A DNA stretch of 64,000 bases, from positions 1,304,874 through 1,368,873 of the forward strand of contig NZ_JAHVHV010000001.1 of NCBI RefSeq assembly GCF_019802085.1, given 5' to 3'. Below the pieces are notes generated by a model. It worked only from the letters and a program-made list of their open reading frames with translations. It was not told the DNA's origin and did no database searches. The position numbers and the translations under genes were made by a program. Source of the DNA: Ferrimonas balearica. Lineage in GTDB: Bacteria > Pseudomonadota > Gammaproteobacteria > Enterobacterales > Shewanellaceae. This document shows positions 61,951 to 64,000 of this stretch, one piece after another (the stretch's first letter is position 1; every line of letters begins with the position of its first letter).

Positions 61951-62289
61951 CTACAGGGCCCACAGCCTGTACAACCACCCCGCTACCGCGGCCAGCGCCA
62001 CCGCCAGGAAAACCAGGCTGAGGACGACATTCAGGCCCAACACACCGCGCCATAGGATGGAGTCCATCCCATAGCGGACGCGTCGCCCAGGCAGCAAGAG
62101 GGCAACGGTTGAGGGCACTGACAGGCAGGCGGAGATACACAGCAGCGGAAAGAGCACGCCGAGAAAGAACAGGCCCACCCCGCCGGCGGCACTGGCCGGC
62201 GCCTCGGGCTCCAAGCCGGACAGCATCAGCCAGCCGCTTAGCAGCACCAAAACGCACAGCCCTAAAGCGGATAATTGAATGGTTCGCAT
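61951..62289 (-). CDS. Small membrane protein with three hydrophobic segments, unrecognised
   Basis: 112 residues from ATG at 62289 (MRTIQLSALGLCVLVLLSGW). Hydrophobic stretches at about 5-23, 33-57 and 85-108; a basic loop (LLPGRRVRYGMDS) separates the last two. I recognise no family. The frame is open 21 codons upstream into the end of the integron-like region. It is the first gene on the chromosomal side of the cassette array. Confidence 0.55.
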   Translation of the reverse strand: MRTIQLSALGLCVLVLLSGWLMLSGLEPEAPASAAGGVGLFFLGVLFPLLCISACLSVPSTVALLLPGRRVRYGMDSILWRGVLGLNVVLSLVFLAVALAAVAGWLYRLWAL

Positions 62290-62352
62290 ACGGAATAATG
62301 ACTTGGGAAACAAATAAAGGGGGCAGTCGTCTCTATCAATTGAACGCGACAC

Positions 62353-62359
62353 GTTAGGC
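62353..62359 (-). other. R''-type integron core box at the distal end of the cassette array
   Basis: On the minus strand GCCTAAC fits RYYYAAC, the inverse core that starts an attC. It follows the stop of the truncated frame by 8 bases. No matching GTTRRRY follows within a normal distance, so this is probably the remnant of a deleted attC at the array boundary. Confidence 0.45.
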
Positions 62360-62367
62360 GCAACCCA

Positions 62368-62586
62368 CTACTGGGTCGAGAGCTCTCCATAACGAAGAAA
62401 CATTAAGCCAGCACCGCTACCCATCTTAGAGGGAATATGATCATCCCTCTCTGATATCCAATCGAGCTCTGTCCCCCATGGGCAAGCGGCGAGCACCTCA
62501 CTGACCGCAACATCAACGGCTTCCAAACCGTCGCCTGAGGCTAGAGGTTCAGGTTCCCCATGAGTCTCCTGCCTTGGACAGATAAC
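62368..62586 (-). pseudogene. 5'-truncated cassette reading frame
   Basis: Open frame of 72 codons to TAG at 62368-62370, with no ATG, GTG or TTG start in frame after the attC-like site. It reads VICPRQETHG, then LEAVDVAVSEVLAACPWGTE and ends MGSGAGLMFLRYGELSTQ. The in-frame stop upstream falls within the attC-like element, so the gene seems to have lost its 5' end. No family recognised. This accounts for most of the stretch 62353-62697 that has no intact gene. Confidence 0.45.
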
Positions 62587-62658
62587 GCCCGCATTAAGGA
62601 AAGCAAAAGGCAGCGGCGATTAGTTAAAACTTTGCGCCCAGCCAAAACTCAATCGCCG
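62580..62658 (-). other. attC-like integron recombination site, incomplete
   Basis: On the minus strand it ends TTAATGCGGGCGTTATCT, a common attC right end (R' = GTTATCT at 62580-62586). Inside is an inverted repeat, 62614-62625 against 62646-62658, matching except for one extra base, which is the extrahelical-base feature of attC hairpins. The left core box is not clear. Confidence 0.5.
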
Positions 62659-62697
62659 TGTAGTTTTGATAACCCATAGCTCGACCAGATGCGGCTT

Positions 62698-63162
62698 TTA
62701 TATTTCACGCAATGTGCCACTTGCACTTAATATTGGTTGAGCCCATTCATAGAACTTTGATATAGGCTTGTCCCAAGGCCACTGGCCATTTGTAGTTGGC
62801 CAGATAAGTTGCAGCACTTTGAAATCGTCGCCTTTATGTAACCATAAACCCCAACCCAAGTAGTTTTTGTAGTTAGATTTATCGACCTCAACGAAACAAA
62901 CATCAAAACCTTCAAGAAGGCCAGAATAGTAGTAGCCGGGTACAAAGGTTTCACCAGAAAGTAGTCTATCCTTGTAGTTATTTATTATCGAATGTGACAG
63001 TTCCGGCTTTAGGCCAACAACTATCAAGTCTGGCTTATCTTGCTGCTTATTGATTCCAATAGAGTAGCTAAAGCGAGGCTCACCATCGCCCTCCATAACG
63101 CCCAAGATGTGGCAACCATATTTTTCTATGTCATCTAGAGCTTTCAGGTCTTCTTCGTCCAT
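62698..63162 (-). CDS. DUF4262 domain protein in an integron cassette
   Basis: 154 residues. The DUF4262 pattern is visible: ALDDIEKYGCHILGVMEGD near 6-24, PRFSYSIGINKQQDKPDLIV near 26-45, then GLKPELSHSIINNYKDRLLSG and VEVDKSNYKNYLGWGLWL. Members are found scattered in bacteria, often in cassettes and accessory regions; the function is unknown. ATG at 63162 has GGAGGA 4 bases upstream; an in-frame start at 63213 would lie inside the recombination site. Codons are AT-richer than in the rest of the window, consistent with transfer. Confidence 0.8.
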   Translation of the reverse strand: MDEEDLKALDDIEKYGCHILGVMEGDGEPRFSYSIGINKQQDKPDLIVVGLKPELSHSIINNYKDRLLSGETFVPGYYYSGLLEGFDVCFVEVDKSNYKNYLGWGLWLHKGDDFKVLQLIWPTTNGQWPWDKPISKFYEWAQPILSASGTLREI

Positions 63163-63176
63163 CGTTCCTCCATGAG

Positions 63177-63232
63177 ATATAACGCTCAAATCTACGGTTG
63201 CAAAGAAATTCAATAGCCTATGTCTATTAGGT
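63177..63232 (-). other. Possible short attC site between two cassettes
   Basis: 56 bases on the minus strand, from ACCTAAT (one base off RYYYAAC; contains the stop of the upstream frame) to GCGTTATAT. The internal fold is weak. The position, exactly filling the gap between two minus-strand frames, supports a degenerate attC. Confidence 0.4.
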
Positions 63233-63736
63233 CATATGTGAACGTGAAGCACTCGCCAATGCCCACCAGCCGACGATAGGTGTGACAACTATTGCAAGCA
63301 ACGCCGCCCAAACGGCTTTGAATGCAATGAAAGAAGATACATAGAAAGGCTTAGCTTGACCAAGATAGAGCGCCCATACCACAGGGATAGCGGCGAAAAT
63401 AACGCAAACCGTCCCAAGAAAAAGGCCGCGCACCGATGAGGAACGCCGATACCACCCCGTCATCGGAAACTGTTCGAGAGGCAGAGGCGGTATTTTCCCT
63501 GCGTCAAGCTGCCGCGAAACAATAGCACTTACAATGACGCAGGTAAGGAATGGCAAGAGAAAGGCCGTGAGCAAGAGATCTAAACCTATGCTGGACTCGC
63601 CCCATAGTGGTATCGACTCCTCCGTTCGGAACAACGCCCAAACGATTAATCCATTGATGAAAAAATTGAAGACAGCAGGAACAACCCCCTGCTCAATTAA
63701 AAGAAAGTGTCGATGCCGGGCTGAAATTGCCGTCAT
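63227..63736 (-). CDS. Cassette-borne four-helix membrane protein, unrecognised
   Basis: 169 residues with four hydrophobic helices (about 15-37, 48-72, 102-124 and 130-158) and a cytoplasmic-looking loop (RQLDAGKIPPLPLEQFPMTGWYRRSSS, seen in part as PLPLEQFPMTGWYRRSS). ATG at 63736 with GGAG 7 bases upstream. The TAA stop overlaps the start of the following attC-like site, typical of cassette genes. It begins 23 bases after the strong attC at 63759. No family recognised. Confidence 0.7.
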   Translation of the reverse strand: MTAISARHRHFLLIEQGVVPAVFNFFINGLIVWALFRTEESIPLWGESSIGLDLLLTAFLLPFLTCVIVSAIVSRQLDAGKIPPLPLEQFPMTGWYRRSSSVRGLFLGTVCVIFAAIPVVWALYLGQAKPFYVSSFIAFKAVWAALLAIVVTPIVGWWALASASRSHMT

Positions 63737-63758
63737 ATTAAACTCCGAAACCCTTACG

Positions 63759-63860
63759 ACCTAACGCCCCGCTCAGCGGAAGCAATTCAGTTGGCTAAAC
63801 TCGGCGAGGCACTCGCAACAGCCAACTGAATTGCGATCCGCCTGCAGCGCCTTGTTATGT
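63759..63860 (-). other. Integron attC recombination site (102 bp)
   Basis: Read on the minus strand it starts ACATAACAAGGCGCTGCAGG and ends GCTGAGCGGGGCGTTAGGT, the usual attC frame with R' GTTAGGT fitting GTTRRRY. The centre is a perfect 15-base inverted repeat (63782-63796 against 63820-63834) with a 23-base loop, and outer stem bases gcgga / tccgc flank it. Polarity shows the cassettes run leftward. Confidence 0.85.
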
Positions 63861-64000
63861 TTACTCACACAAACAAATTTCTGAGACTTTAACTTTGACA
63901 TCACCAGAACCGTCTCCCAATTCAACTACATAATCAATACAATTAGCCTGTTGGTTGTAACTTACGACACTGCCTAGTTTCCCATGGTGTTCACCAGCGA
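63861..64000 (-). CDS. C-terminal part of a cassette gene cut by the window edge
   Basis: Frame of 45 codons entering from beyond 64000 and ending TAA at 63861-63863, just before the attC. The visible residues include GEHHGKLGSVVSYNQQANC and end VKVKVSEICLCE. Small, beta-like, no family recognised. The start lies outside the window. Confidence 0.55.
   Translation of the reverse strand, partial: AGEHHGKLGSVVSYNQQANCIDYVVELGDGSGDVKVKVSEICLCE

Noticed and set aside
61600-62289. Small lipoprotein and membrane protein genes as additional integron cassettes
   Set aside because: They are GC-rich like the chromosome and no paired attC core boxes flank them; minus-strand GTTAGAG near 61940 does not fit GTTRRRY.

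Overview
The window is about 64 kb of a high-GC gammaproteobacterial chromosome. The order trxB-cydD-cydC-aat-infA-clpA-clpS-cspD and icd-rluE-nudJ-mnmA-hflD-purB-roxA matches enteric and Shewanella-type chromosomes. The extra genes (bpt, leucine dehydrogenase, monomeric isocitrate dehydrogenase, DUF4826, YbjN-like protein) point to Alteromonadales. A Ferrimonas-like marine bacterium fits best; this is an inference from gene content and base composition, not a search result. I found no tRNA, rRNA, insertion sequence, prophage or CRISPR array.

Layout. 1-6 kb: start of lrp, divergent ald, then trxB and cydDC. 6-11 kb: a nearly complete N-degron pathway (aat, bpt, clpA, clpS) around infA, ending at cspD. 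11-20.5 kb: two unrelated NADP isocitrate dehydrogenases, then rluE-nudJ, mnmA-hflD-purB and roxA. 20.5-26 kb: leucine dehydrogenase with a LiuR-like palindrome upstream, a CAP-domain protein, a YbjN-like protein, a 28-residue YnhF-like membrane peptide, gloA, and ruvAB. 26.5-32.6 kb: a DUF4920 protein and two tandem ATP-grasp paralogues lying between ruvAB and ruvC-yebC-aspS. 32.7-35.4 kb: a multi-sensor GGDEF protein with a degenerate active site.

35.5-42.2 kb is a tight collinear run. cmoA-cmoB is followed at once by a lipoprotein with a retropepsin-like DTGA motif, an inactive transglutaminase fused to 7 TM helices, a glutamate-ligase-like ATP-grasp enzyme, a secreted protein that reads as an M3-peptidase relative without HExxH, and a 58-residue two-helix membrane protein. 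The first three form a known conserved module of unsettled function. The last two look like undescribed partners, and this is the best candidate here for a new system.

42-62 kb: azoR with a divergent LysR gene sharing a palindromic operator, an AGCS symporter, a modular secreted phosphatase-like protein, a photolyase operon (cry-DASH, DUF2256, Fe-S photolyase), a surface pullulanase with a TonB-dependent receptor under a 22-bp near-palindrome, a small alarmone-synthetase-like gene, two GNAT acetyltransferases, a small lipoprotein and a small membrane protein.

62.3-64 kb is AT-richer and looks like the distal end of an integron gene-cassette array. All frames are on the minus strand, separated by attC or attC-like sites whose polarity places the integrase gene beyond the right edge of the window.
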